A DNA stretch of 54,922 nucleotides, taken from the NCBI GenBank assembly GCA_900175165.2, contig FWWN02000061.1:1-54922 (forward strand). The letters are read 5' to 3'. Below, piece after piece: positions 21,114-32,820 of the stretch (position 1 is the stretch's first letter; the number at the start of each line of letters is the position of its first letter). The notes below the pieces were generated by a model, which saw nothing but the letters and a program-made list of their open reading frames with translations, made no database searches and was not told the DNA's origin. The DNA comes from Rhizomucor pusillus (lineage: Eukaryota; Mucoromycota; Mucoromycetes; Mucorales; Lichtheimiaceae). The translations under genes and the position numbers were made by a program.

Positions 21114-23200
21114 GATTGGCTAGATTCTGAGTCCGGCTCGGATCGCGCCCACACAGTAGGCGGTGTCCCTAAACACCTGCTTCCCCACAACCATGACAAG
21201 ATCTACGAAATACCAGTTCCCTCAACATCAGATCCAAAATGACAGTATTTCTCACAATGCATCCCGGAGGAGTGGGATTTCCCGAAATTTTCAGCGCAGT
21301 TTCCTAGCGACACTGTCAAGCAAAACCTTCTCGACTACCAAAACGCGTTACGCTGGATACTTCAACACCACATTGATATCAACTTCGTAATCAAGTCGAC
21401 CGCTGTTGCAAAGATGGAAAAATGTTAGTATTTATTAGGCTATATAGACTTCATGCTCACATTAGGAATAATAACCAAGGTCCTTAACAAAAAACTTCAA
21501 GAAATTGCAAAGCAACCGCCATCGAACACAAACATAAACATTAATGCAGAGCAGATGCTAATCGGTGACAATAAGTATGCGTGTAGCTCTCGAGAAATCC
21601 ATGGCGTGCTTCCGCTGATTGTATTCTCCATTTAGCATTGCAATAAACCTACAAGGCTCAAAGAAGGTAGTCATGCACGCTGACGGCGATTAAGGCTCTG
21701 ATTGATGCGTAATGTTAAATAATAGAGAGGAAGAAGCGATTGAGAAGGCGGGTGGTGAGGAGAGCGGTGGAGGAGAGCGGAAGAAGACACTTGAGTTTCA
21801 AGAAGAAGAAAAGGAAAGAAGACGAAGAGGAAGAAGAAGAGAAAGAAGAAGGTAAGCACACTTCTATTGATAAATGCTTATTTAAACCTGCAATTTCCCA
21901 GTTTTGTCACTGTGGGATGGCTGGCTCCCGTTCGTCAATTCGTTCAAAAATGAATTAACTCGTAATATTTTCAGGTAAGGGCTACTGAAGACGCTTGGAA
22001 GCTTACTAATTCCTTGTATTCTATAGGCCGGAACTGTACGGTTTTCTTTGCTGTGGTCGTGGAGTGCAAAAGAGAGAGGGCATACCGACAGACCTTTGTA
22101 ATGGGTTTCAAGCGATGTTTAAGACGACATCAAAATATACAAAAGTCCATGAAGGGCTCGAGTAATACATTGACGCGGTTCTAGACGCAGTACGTGACCA
22201 TTTCAGTCTCCAAAATCGATTTCTGTCTTGCATGGGTATAAGACCACTCTCGACGAAATGGATGATGCTATTGCAAATTTGCAGATTTCACAAGTTTCAA
22301 CATGAGCTGAAAAACAAATTATTTTTCGTTCAAGCTATTTTCTGTGCATTGTGAGTAAAACGGCTGTGCCTACAATATGTCCCTTCTGCTAAAACCACTG
22401 TAGTGCAGAGATCGTATATTCCGGAGTGATTGATATAACCAGTTCAGAAGCATCATGGAACGAGGCGGTCGTGTGGCCGGTGCTTAAGGCATGCGTGAAA
22501 TACATTCGACGGGAGAATGATAAAAAGCCGACGTTTGCTCCGGAAGAACAGGAGCTGCACGCAATGACCACCGTTGGTGCGGCGACTTCCCAGGCGCCGT
22601 ACAGTGCAACGGCATCATACGTCTTCGCGATCTCGATAACCTTGAAATTTGCCTGCTGGAAACGTCAAAAGCACTGGGTAGAGCGGGAAGGCCGAAAATA
22701 AGTTTCGACCATCACAAGGGCATGTTTGGTCTGCTGTCCATGATTAAGCGTACCGCCGATACATTCAACCTTGCCACGTTTGAGCAGCTAGCAGATGTAA
22801 AATATACCTTTATGCATGCTCATGGTATGTTAAATCTACTTCAAACCATTTGAAGCACTGAGTTTGTTATACAGGAGATGCAATCTGCGTGTGGTCTTTC
22901 AGCATTCCGAAGCCGCAGGTGCTCGTCATGAACAAGGAACTTAAGATACCATTGAAACTCGAAAGGAAAGGCGAGGAACTACTTCCGTTTCTGGAATCCT
23001 GCTGGCGTGTACTGGTAAGGAAGTTATTCTCGTTTCCTAGAGCTTCCGACTGATGTGAGAAAACGAACAGCACCACCTGATAGAGACAATCGACGCACTT
23101 GAAAGACTTCGAGAGAAGCACGAGGAAAATGTCCGGGATTACCGATACAAAAAAACCCTACCCACCATCAGAAAAATTTGAGTACGGTTGCAAGTCCAAA
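21114..23200 (+). pseudogene. Broken multi-exon gene of an unrecognised family
   Basis: Segments appear in order. 21114-21420 carries a PKHLLPHNHDKIYEIPVP stretch, then an in-frame TGA at 21240-21242, then EEWDFPKFSAQFPSDTVKQN. 22400-22600 carries DITSSEASWNEAVVWPVLKA. After a frame shift near 22600, RLRDLDNLEICLLETSKALG and SFDHHKGMFGLLSMIKRTAD follow. Spliced pieces from 22876 and 23074 carry CVWSFSIPKPQVLVMNKELK and EKHEENVRDYRYKKTLP. The splice sites are normal, but the stop and the shift show loss of function. I do not know the family. Its position among transposon relics suggests a dispersed, mobile or mobile-associated gene. Confidence 0.45.
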
Positions 23201-23522
23201 ATTGTCAAGATGGGCGAGAAACAGCACACAACGATTGTAAGCGACGACGGCCCGCTAAGCTCGCCACTTTGCCCATACGAGGATGATTTCTACTCTGATG
23301 AATATGGCGAATGAAAAGCGAGATGAGACCCCTTCCACTCCCCAAAATACCTCGTTTTACGTTTACCCCCAAATTGGTCGCCAATCTTCCCAAATAGCTA
23401 TCAATTCCGTAGAGGCAAGCTTGGCTGTTTGATGTTCATATCTAAACTTCGCAACGAGAGGATGAACACCTGGAGCCATATTTTGGGCTTCATGATTTTT
23501 GCGTTCTTAGCTGTTATTTATT

Positions 23523-24372
23523 TCACGTGAGTCGAGTTGTAGTAGCAGTAATCGACCATAATATAGTAATTGTTTTTGGGACTGTGACCACGGCAGGTGA
23601 GCCTTTTTCCGACCAGGTCATGCTGCGCTTCATATTAACATGAAACGCAGACTCGCCAAGAAAGACACATTTTCTTCGTATATTCATGTCAGTAGTCTCC
23701 CTGTCCACAGATTGGAACCGGGCTTTTTTCGGTGTCCAGTTGTACTGCCTCCTCACGAATTCATAGAGAGTGCTCTTCGAGACCTCAAGTCCCTCAAACT
23801 TCTGATCAACATGCTCTATGACCTCCTTATGCTCCTCAGTGAGAATACGCGGGCGGCCGTTCTTTCTACGCATTTTAAAGATGCTGTCAGGGTCCTTTTC
23901 ATTTGTTGTCCATCTCTGCGCCGTACGAACATGAATTCCCGACTGCTTCGCAGCAGCTAATGCGCTGAGAACCTTTCCAAACATCAATTTAAAAAACCTC
24001 ACTTTGTCCTGGTCTGAGTAAAGTTTGTATTCTCGCTTGACAGTAGTTTCTCTCATGTGGACGTCTGCGTCCTTTGGTCTGCATAGCAACGGGCTCACGG
24101 TCGCTCGCACGAGGCATATTGCACAAATGCTGCGTGTGCGAACCCACTGTTTCAAGAGCGTACGTCTCTTCATCCACAAGAAAGTCCATGGGTTCAGGCC
24201 TGCCATATTTATCAACGACGTTGCCTTGTCAATCTTCATTTATCCATTTTGAAATGTGTGTGGTGTGATTATGTATTTTATATACTCCTCGAGATGCTAA
24301 GCTTTGTGCATCTGAATTTTTTGAAAATGCGATTTTCATTGCGGGACGAAATTACTTTCTGGAAAGAGTGTA
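23523..24372 (-). mobile_element. Dead, truncated Tc1/mariner element with transposase fragment
   Basis: The transposase frame runs 24239 to 23523 on the minus strand (238 residues, about two thirds of normal). It shows a helix-turn-helix region (AAAKQSGIHVRTAQRW; GRPRILTEEHKEVIEHVD) and the start of the DDE domain. In this family the first catalytic acid usually stands as VFLDESAFH; here it reads VFLGESAFH, so Asp has become Gly. The frame ends after TVPKTITILWS, so the other catalytic residues are missing. A second frame over 23989-24189 carries the better N-terminal sequence, showing a shift. The 5' inverted repeat ends at 24372 (GGAAAGAGTGTA). No 3' repeat was found. Confidence 0.8.
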
Positions 24373-24379
24373 GTATCAG

Positions 24380-24480
24380 TACACTTCTTCCCAAAAGTAA
24401 TGTCGCATTTTGTGAAATTTTATAATACATTTATCCAAACAAAAACTTGCAGCGACATTAAAATTTTTGGAAAAAATGTA
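24380..24480. mobile_element. Short Tc1/mariner-type MITE, copy 2
   Basis: A 101-bp unit beginning TACACTTCTTCCCAAAAGTA and ending GGAAAAAATGTA, with AATGTCGC / GCGACATT inside the repeats. It is related in inverted orientation to the unit at 5797-5890, including the inner ATTTTGTGAAATTTTAT segment. It sits only 7 bp from the outer end of the dead Tc1 element. Confidence 0.75.
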
Positions 24481-24526
24481 TAATACCCACTTTCCTAAGA
24501 AGAAAGCACATTAGATCACGGTTGCC

Positions 24527-25189
24527 ATGCACGCTGCATTCTTTTACGGCACGTTAATGTCCCCTGATGTGCGCTCTCGAGGTGAGATCTGGAGTGACCT
24601 TTGCCCTACCCTGCCCTAAGTGAAACTATATCACCGTTGGTAAGTGCTGTGCGGTCCCTATGCGACCGAGGAAACAGTCAAGGACAAGTTTGCGACTTTG
24701 CGATTCCGCCCTGCTGTTTTGAAGGTGCATCGTCGTTCGATTTGCTTTCTTTTTTATCCATTCCCTGATCTAGTTTTTCTGGGCAGGGTCATAGACGATT
24801 TGCATTGAAGAATCTGGTCTATCCAGGCGTCGTCCGCACCGATAGACCCGAGGATCGAGTCATTGGAATCCTCTGTGAGGGCTTGAATGACCGAGACGTA
24901 AAGCTCCTTGACGAGTTTGAAGGCGATGTAATGATGGATATCAACATTGTTGTTGCTAGGAGGCGTAAAGCTTAATAGGTGGGATGCTTAGGAATATGAG
25001 CGCACCACTGTCACTGTATACCCTACCACAAACACCAATGACGCTCTCGAGGAGGAGGAGGAGGCCGGCGGCGTTGACTGCCAAGTATATATTTGGACCG
25101 CCGGAGATCATCATCTAGAAGCGCACGATTGGGAATTGGATGGCTTTGTTGCAAGGAAACAAGCTATCTGGCTCCAGGAACTTTATTGA
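24527..25189 (+). CDS. AIG2-like / gamma-glutamylcyclotransferase-fold protein
   Basis: Exons 24527-24581, 24645-24724, 24787-24927 and 24992-25189 give 157 residues. It opens MHAAFFYGTLMSPDV, the YGTL substrate loop of the family. RFRPAVLKGHRRFALK follows, then VIGILCEGLNDRDVKLLDEF and GDEYER, whose acidic residue is the usual catalytic position. The C-terminus is WELDGFVARKQAIWLQELY. The fold is shared by gamma-glutamylcyclotransferases and gamma-glutamylamine cyclotransferases; the substrate of the fungal AIG2-like branch is not known to me. The start is only 46 bp from the MITE copy 2, so the element now forms part of its promoter region. Confidence 0.85.
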
Positions 25190-25440
25190 TCTAGTTGTAC
25201 TATCGTGTGATCAACAAAGGTTTTACGTGATAGCTCTTCATACTGATCCAATGTAATTCATAACCATCCCTGTTACCATGGTCGCTGATGCGTGCGGATA
25301 CACATCTCAACGACAGAAACGCAGCTCCAATAAGATCGTTTGTCCAGGAGTGATTCAGAAATTCACACTGGTCAGATCCGCATGATTTCCTTTTGGCGGT
25401 CGGGTGGGGTTAGATCTCCTCCTGTTCCCAAAAAACCATC

Positions 25441-26466
25441 ATGTTTTCTCGAATTGTTTGTATATCCACGATATGCATTGAACAGCTTTGTATTCTGATG
25501 ATCCTTGTATTTCGATTTATATTTGTGTAGGCGCGACGCAGTTTCCACGCGTCTGCAGCTGCTGCACGTCGCAGGAGCCGGCTGCCGGTGAACCCTACGC
25601 CGTCCGTCGAAGAAGCTGTCATCAACATTCTGCACAACACACCTCCACCAAAGGCAGCACCCCGAGGAGCACGGCATATTCTGAGCTGCTTGGCGCACAA
25701 TGAACCTGGTGTCATTAGCAGAGTAGCTGGCATCTTGCAAGCTCGCGGTTTCAACATTGAGTCGCTCGTCGCTGCACACACAGAATTGCCTGGGTTGAGT
25801 AGAATGACGGTCGCGCTAAACGGTGACGGAAAACAAATGGAACAGGCCAAGCGCCAGCTTGAAGATATCGTACAGTATTATGATCCTATAATTTTCGCTA
25901 TGTGGCCACAGCGGACGACTGAATTGTTAGAGGCGCAATAGGTACCGATGTGGGCTGTGCTGGACTACAGCCGCACAAGGCTCGTTGAACGCGAATTGCT
26001 GCTGGTGAGGGTATCTCTCCTGGGGCCTGAGGGAACGCACGTAGCGCACGGATCCTTGGAAATCCAGCCGGAAACATCGGCGCAAGGAGAAGAAGAGGTG
26101 GCAAGTAGTATCATTTGCATGAATCCATCATGTATGTACTTATATTTTAATATGTAACAGGATCTCGCAACCGCTTCTCGCAAGCTGCGTGAGACTTCTG
26201 AGCATTTGCGTGCACTGACGGAATTGACTCGTCTGTTCGATGGCAAGTTGCTCGACGTCTCTTCCGATTCTGTCATCATTGAACTGTGTGCCAAACCCGA
26301 CCGCATCACATCTTTCATCAAGCTATGCAAGCCTTTTGGTGTCATTGAAGCGTCACGCACAGGTGTCATGGCGCTCCCTCGATCGCCTGTATTTGATGAC
26401 TCTGTTGCCAAGGAACAAGATGAAGAAACCGAGACTGTGGATGCCACCATGTTGCCTCCCGGCTAA
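25441..26466 (+). CDS. ILV6: Acetolactate synthase regulatory subunit, mitochondrial
   Basis: Exons 25441-25455, 25531-25869, 25942-26097 and 26161-26466 give 271 residues. The 15-base first exon encodes MFSRI, which joins ARRSFHASAAARRRS to form a mitochondrial presequence. The N-terminal ACT domain follows (HILSCLAHNEPGVISRVAGI), then DIVPMWAVLDYSRTRLVERE. The second ACT-like domain includes SDSVIIELCAKPDRITSFIK. Ilv6 activates the catalytic subunit Ilv2 and gives valine feedback control in branched-chain amino-acid synthesis. It converges with the MICOS gene, 248 bp apart. Confidence 0.95.
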
Positions 26467-26714
26467 ACGCGAGTCAACAATAAACATGATACAAAAAAGT
26501 AGATTTTTGTTTTGCTTGTAGAAAATAGATGTATCTTCATTCTCGAGCTTTGCTGCTGCGGGGGTGCATGATTCATTCTATCCTGCTTTTTTTTCTTTCT
26601 TTGGCTCTTCAGGTCTAGTTGTTGTTGTTGTTACTCTTCTTCAATGTCTCCTCGACGCCGGGCTATCAACCGATTGCATTGTTAGCGATATACATAGTTG
26701 TCCGATTCCCAATC

Positions 26715-27816
26715 CTAGCTTACATTCGATCGGGTCGAGTACATGCTCTCAACATTCTTCTTGACGTTCTCGAAGTTGTCCTTGGCTTCCTGCGCTGCAG
26801 CATCCTTGTTGCCTTGAATCTGGCCAAGGAGCTTGCTGGTGCTTTCATCAAAAGATCCTCGCAATTGTGCCAAAGTGTCTTCGACTTGCTTTTGGACGTC
26901 GCTAACTGCATCGTTGACGGATTTATGTGCGGATTGTAACTCTGGATATCTTCGTTCAAGTTTCTCTAGCTGAGCAAAAACATTGTGTGTTGTCTTGGGA
27001 AGCAAGTAATGGGCAGTTCCAACAGCCAAAGCAGTCGACGTGGCGAATCGGATGATAATGTTGCCTGCAGCGATTTTATATATGTGAATAACAAGGCTTT
27101 GGTGTTAAAAATAGCCGTTTACATACGGTTTCGAGCAATAATGGTGCCAGCCAACGCTGCAACGCCAACGTAAAGACCGTTGGGAAGAATTTCTTCATCC
27201 TTGTCTATGGTTTCCTTGATTGTGTCTAAAAGATAAACGTGTAAGTACTTCAATTCTATCTCACTCTTTCTTTCTGTACAGCAGTAGTTTCACGTCTTAC
27301 TCGTTACACAGTTCTCGACTCGTTTGTATTCATCGTATACGTTTTGAACATGGGCCTAATATATTGAGATCCAAATTCAATATCCATGAGCTAAACATTG
27401 CTATCGCTGCTTTCACGTCAAAGAAAAAACATACTCTGCCTTGATCCAATTTCTCGTTTGCGAGCTTTTCGGCATATGCCATGTGCTCTTCAAGCTTTGT
27501 CGGTGCCTCGACAACGACAATCTGTGGTTTTGGTTCATCGTAGATGCTCAGCTATGTGGCAAAAGAGCAGGACTTTATTTAGACAATGGTCTCTTCGTGC
27601 AAAACAATTCCTTACCTTCTTCTTTGGGTTGTTGGTTTGCTGTTGCTGCTCCTCGGCGTAAGCAGTCTGCGTAGGTAACGCGGTTGCCGTAAGAGCTACA
27701 GCACCTGCAGCAGCTGTAGCCAGCTATTTAGCCCCCCAAATCGCGTTAGAGACAGTTGAAAAGTCTGCAATGGTAGCCTCTGGACTTGCCGATTTTTTCA
27801 GCACTGGAGACAGCAT
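26715..27816 (-). CDS. MICOS complex subunit of the MIC26/MIC27 (apolipoprotein O) family
   Basis: Six exons, complement(26715-27064, 27127-27225, 27301-27355, 27435-27551, 27616-27723, 27790-27816), give 251 residues. The N-terminus MLSPVLKKSLATAAAGAVAL looks mitochondrial. Typical features follow: LSIYDEPKP near residue 46, a long amphipathic region, PNGLYVGVAALAGTIIARNR (glycine-rich membrane segment near 125) and HYLLPKTTHN, all common to MIC26/27. The protein shapes cristae at the junctions of the inner membrane. Intron 1 (27724-27789) starts GCAAGT; no GT alternative gives a sound donor, while the GC start keeps the frame. I cannot decide between MIC26 and MIC27. Confidence 0.85.
27724..27789 (-). 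other. GC-AG intron in the MICOS gene
   Basis: Read on the minus strand, the donor is TCG|GCAAGT and the acceptor AATAG, 66 bp. It follows an opening exon of nine codons. Confidence 0.75.
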
Positions 27817-28537
27817 GGTCTGGTCCTTGTATCCTTGAATAGGAGTTCGTTCCTCCCCCGGCGGAATACTAGCGTCATATAGATTGTCGGAAGCAGTGGC
27901 TTATAGAGGAACAGCAATTAGACAATGTCGGGCATCCAGCAATTGAGAAGCAACAAAGTATAATTCAGCTCTAACAGCTCTAATGTATAAGTTTTAGATG
28001 ATATCTAAATTGGCGGTTATTATACAAAAATAGTTTCCTCAGTAGAGGATTGGAGCGTAATTCTTCCATACATACCGGTTTTACTCGGTCCAAATCTGCA
28101 GAGCCTTACATTGCTTACTATATACTGCAGGCAATGACTTCCTCCAAACGGCTCTGCAAGCATAGACTAAGAATCATCGACATACTTTTAAAATGCACAA
28201 GGCATCACACTATTCGAAGGAGATATTTTGCAGAACGTCAGATGGCGATGCTACTTATACCACTGATTAAATATACCCTCACGTCGCTGCTTGATGGACC
28301 AGCATGATAAAAATTCATTTATTCGTAGCAGAAATGTGCATGAGTTGGTGATAAGATAATGTTCTTCTGCATCCTAGTGCTGCAGCTGCTGTTTGTAAAT
28401 CCTTCTGCTTGATTCTTCACTCGCAGCCTATTAGAGCCTGCTGCTGCTTTCAATGACAAAAAGTAAGGAATTTACTTATTGTTTGCGGCGTACATGGAGG
28501 AGAAAAAGGGGAACTTTTTTGCTTTTCAATTCGTCGG
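27817..28537. other. Spacer between the MICOS and Ssd1-like genes
   Basis: The first part is the MICOS promoter on the minus strand. The remainder is AT-rich with an 85-codon frame (28050-28307) that shows no family features. The last 200 bp are the 3' region of the Ssd1-like gene. Confidence 0.4.
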
Positions 28538-31500
28538 TTAAGGGAAGGGATTCATGGGATAGACATTTATGAAAGGCGGCGACCGCTGGTTGTTAACTTG
28601 AAGGCGCACATCCAATGTAGCAAACACTCTGAGCTTTTGCGTACATTTGTCTTGATCCAAAGGACTGGGTGCGAGCATCTGTGACGGGATTTGTGGCACT
28701 GTCTTGCTTGCTGCTGATTCATCTTGCGAGCTATCGCTATCCTCGCCGCCTTCAATGTCTGTTTGCACTTGCTGTCGTTGCTGTTGCTGCTGCTGATGAT
28801 GATGCCGGACGTGAGGTCCTTTAGAGTTGCGATAAAGTCGTTCAAACTGGCTTTGCATATCCACCAGCACTCCCCGTTGCCATTGGAGGACAATGGTGCG
28901 ATAATTATCTTCGTAGTCAAACCCATCAAGTGGTAAATCCTCCAAGTAGACACGTCTCTCTAAACCATATTCGGACACATAGACATCCACGGCGTGCGGG
29001 TGCACGGCCATGATGATGCCTGTACGCACGACCGGTCCTTGCTTCTTCTCCGATTCAGACAGGTACCTCGCGAGGTACAAATGTATGCTCAGGTCTTGTG
29101 CGCTCCGTGCTCGCTCTTTCATAAAGTTACATTGGAATGCTACTTTTTGAACAATCTTTTTGGACATGCCACAGGCACCTACGTGGATAAAAATCAGCAA
29201 TGTACACGAAAGAAACAAGAAAATTGTGATAAAATTATTTATACCTTTCTTGTTGATTGCGGCTTCTAGCTGTCGATGCACAATAATGTCAGCGTATCGT
29301 CGAATGGGTGAAGTGAAATGGGTATATATTGGTTCGTTCAGGGCGTAATGCTTGTGCCTATTGATATCCACTGCCCCCGCGCAGAAATAGTCGGCACGTT
29401 GCATAGGTTTAATCGCGAGCGCTAAAAGCACATCCTTAATACCGCCTTCCTCTATATCGCGGAAGGACGCTTGCAATTCCCCGGCTGTTTTGCCATTCAG
29501 CTTGAATCCAAGCTCTTTGGCGTGTTCCAGGAATTGTTCCTGCAGCAAAAAAGTACGATCGTAAGAATCTTTGATCCACAAAGCACACGTAGACACAGCG
29601 TTACTTACCAGTCGTCGATTGATAGGACCTTTGTGTCTTCGTAGCAGGGATTCTTGAGGATATTGACTAACTATCTTTTGCGCTGCACTGATATTCGCAC
29701 GAAGCATGAATTCTTCAACAAGTCGGTTTGCATCCTTGGCTTCGAACGACGATACACTCGTTGGCTCCCCTTGATCATCCAGTTCAAATGTAAGTTTGAC
29801 GGATTGGAGCGCCAGCGCTCCCTTGTCGTATCGCCGTGTTCGCAATTTCTGAGCCAATGCCATTAAATCCAAAATATCTTTCTCAACCTCAGACGCTTCG
29901 TGCCCCTTGATTTCTACCGAGGATGGTAAGCTGTGACCATCAATAACTGTCTGTGCGTCCGTGTAGGAGAGTTGCGCGCAGGATTGAATGACGGTTTTCC
30001 CGATCCAGGTGTTCAAGATATTAGCATCCGGATCCATTTTCCAGATTACTGAGAATGCTAGCTTGGGTTCGCCAGGATGCAAGCTACACAGGTTCTCACT
30101 TAACTCCTTTGGAAGCATGGGAACAACCTTGTCAACTAGATACGCGCTGGTTCCTCGCTCTCTTGCCTCTGAATCAAGTGAACTGTTTGCTTTTACAAAG
30201 TATGAAACATCTGCAATGTGCACACCAACTTCAAAGAACTCGCCATCGTTGAGCCGTCGGATATGTAAAACATCGTCCAGATCTTATTAAAAATAACCCA
30301 TTGTCAGGTTATATTTCAGCATATTTTTACACTAAGAGTGCCATCATACGTACCTCTTGCAGTCTCTGGATCAATGCTAAAAGATCTCGCCATCCGCAAG
30401 TCTCTTCTATTTGCCAACTCTTGTGCAGGTATGCTCCACGGAAGCGGTGGTAATACCTTCAACGCCGCTGGACTGAAAGGCTCTTCTGAAATGCCACAAT
30501 TTGCCAAAATTGCTTGCGTTTCTGTCTTCAAGTCGCCTACTTCACCGAGCATACGGATGATCTTGCCGTATGGTCTTTGCGCGACAATAGGCCACTTTAG
30601 CTTCTTTGCCTAAAGATATCTTTTGTGAGGTGTCCCCTTTCTTTTATAGATCCATGCAAATCTATAAACCTACCACCAGCAGTCGTGCCTTGTAGTAATC
30701 TTCCTTTTCAAAAACGTCTGGCGGAGCATCGCGGCGGGAAATGGACATGAGCGGCATACGTTTATCAAGAGGCCGGAACCATAGTTTATACGCACGCGGC
30801 GTCTCTGCACCTGTATTTGGATCCACGACGTCCACGTTCTTGTCATCTCCCATTTTCTCAATTACCAAAAAGCTGAATTTGTTAGCGCGATCATCAGATC
30901 ATCAACAACGGGATTGCTTAGACACTTACCCTGCACATAATCTTTCAGTCGGTTTATCTATGATACCAACAATTTGGCCAGCATATTTGGGCTTGTAGTC
31001 TTGATCTTCTTCGTCCGACAACTCGTAATCCAGTTCTTCCTCTTCGTCTTCATTTCCAATATTTTCAACACTCGCATCTCGTCTTGCAAATTGTCGCTGG
31101 GACCGTTCCTTTCTCTTCTTCCAAACATCGTCTACGTTCAGCAACCGCACTGCAACCACGTCGCCCTCCAAAGCCCGGTTGCGATCCTTTTCGCCACCAA
31201 TGTAAATATCACTGTCCAGTTGCTCCGTGGTCACGTACGCATCGTAGCGATTGCGACGGTTGATACGGATGACACCGCGGTGCAATTTTCCTTCGGCGAT
31301 ACCCAGTTCCATATCTTCCGGGCTCATGAATGGACTGAAATAGGGCCGTTTCTGATGTGGATACAGTATATCGTCCGGATGTACATAGTGACCCTTTCCA
31401 CCGCCACCACCCGTGCTATTGTTATTATTATTGTTGTTGTTCTTGTGCGTCGTCGTCGTTGTTGTCTGCTGCTCATACATGTCAAAATCTTGATATTGGT

Positions 31501-32527
31501 GATAATGATCAGACGAAGGTTTTGCCAGAAACCTCGGGTACATGAACGGAGAGTCGTTGACAGATGGGAACGCTGCTTCTGGGCGTTTTGATGATGGTGG
31601 TGGCGGTGCAGACTTTCCGGACTGCTGATGCTGATGGTACTGCCGCTGCTGCTGCGGCGGCGGCGGTGAAGATACCTGTTCAGATGCAATACGGCGGGCA
31701 CCAATATCTTCGATGGTGATCATTCGAGCATTAGAATTGACGAGATAAAATTCAAACTTGTCGCTGCTGCTGTTTCTGCATCTTTTGCTCGTCGTCGTCG
31801 TCGTTGTTGTTGTTGCTGTTGTTGTCTGCGCCTGTTGCTCAGTAATCATTACTGTTGCTGTTGCTTTCGAGTTTCTCAGGTCTGCTGCCGGTGCTGGCGC
31901 TTTTGGCGGTGGCCCTCCTCCTCCTATTCCCTCCCAATCTTCATCGGTATCATCATCCCAGATATTGGACGGGTCCACCGGCTCCTTTCGCTGAGACGAC
32001 GCCGCTCCAACGCTAGAGCTGGTGCTTGTACTGGCAACAGGCGCTCGAGGACTTTTCGGCCGAACGATAGCAACCGGCGTGTGTTCTGCCGGTGGTGGTT
32101 GAAATGTAGTTGAACGGAGTGGGACCGTCGGAGGCGGTACATTATCCTCAGGGCGCCACGCTCGCCACATCTTATTGGCCCTGTCTTCTTCGCTGGGAGC
32201 AGCGTCCTTGTATGGCTGGACCACGGGCGTCCGGTTTGACCGAGGACGGGGTGACAGGCTGTGACTAGGACTGGTTTTGACAGGACTGGGCGGTGGAATA
32301 GACGGTGAGTAGGCTCGCCGAGGAGAACCCGGAGCAACAGCAGCAGCAGAAGCCATAGCCGGCGAGCCCAGTGCAGGTGGAGGCCTGGCTGATCGTCTGT
32401 GACTGGAATGGTAGGATCCTCTGGAACGGGACTCGTCCCAGGTACGACGCCCCTGCACCGTTCATTGAGGACACCAGATTATCGTGTTGTGTGCTACTTT
32501 AATAGTTACCGAGTAGCCAGACTGCAT
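28538..32527 (-). CDS. SSD1: Ssd1/Sts5-Dis3L2 family RNB-domain RNA-binding protein
   Basis: Seven exons, complement(28538-29178, 29245-29539, 29609-30282, 30354-30609, 30674-30872, 30930-32452, 32510-32527), give 1201 residues. Residues 1-400 are disordered and rich in Pro, Ser, Thr, Asn and Gln. The cold-shock domains begin near YFSPFMSPEDMELGIAEGKL with GVIRINRRNRYDAYV and KDRNRALEGDVVAV, as in Ssd1. The RNB domain holds SIDPETARDLDDVLHI and HFTSPIRRYADIIVHR. Yeast Ssd1 binds mRNAs for wall proteins and lacks nuclease activity, but this copy keeps the Asp-rich site. The first exon has six codons (MQSGYS). Introns at 29179-29244 and 29540-29608 are multiples of three without stops. Long CAA/GTT-type repeats encode Thr and Asn runs. 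Confidence 0.9.
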
Positions 32528-32820
32528 TGCTTGATCAGTTGAAGGTTTGATCCGAAAAGTCGTCAAAAAAGCTGCCAATTAATGCCGTGATTATTTTAAA
32601 GGAGAACAGAGCACGCCTTGAAACCCGGCAGGAAAGATTTAATTCAGCAGCAGCAGTAGCGCTGTTGTGGTCTTTTTGTATGCGAGGACGATCAAGCAGC
32701 CCAAAAATACTAATAATTAGGGGAATATAGAATTACAATTGTATTTGATTGTATTGGTTGATGTGGAAGAATATTATGCCAATGGAAAAGGAAAAAGAAT
32801 GATATGCACACCTCTTTTTT

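Noticed and set aside
30974..31591. 205-codon plus-strand frame opposite the Ssd1-like gene
   Set aside because: Val/Ile-rich antisense of the repeat-laden N-terminal exon; no independent support.
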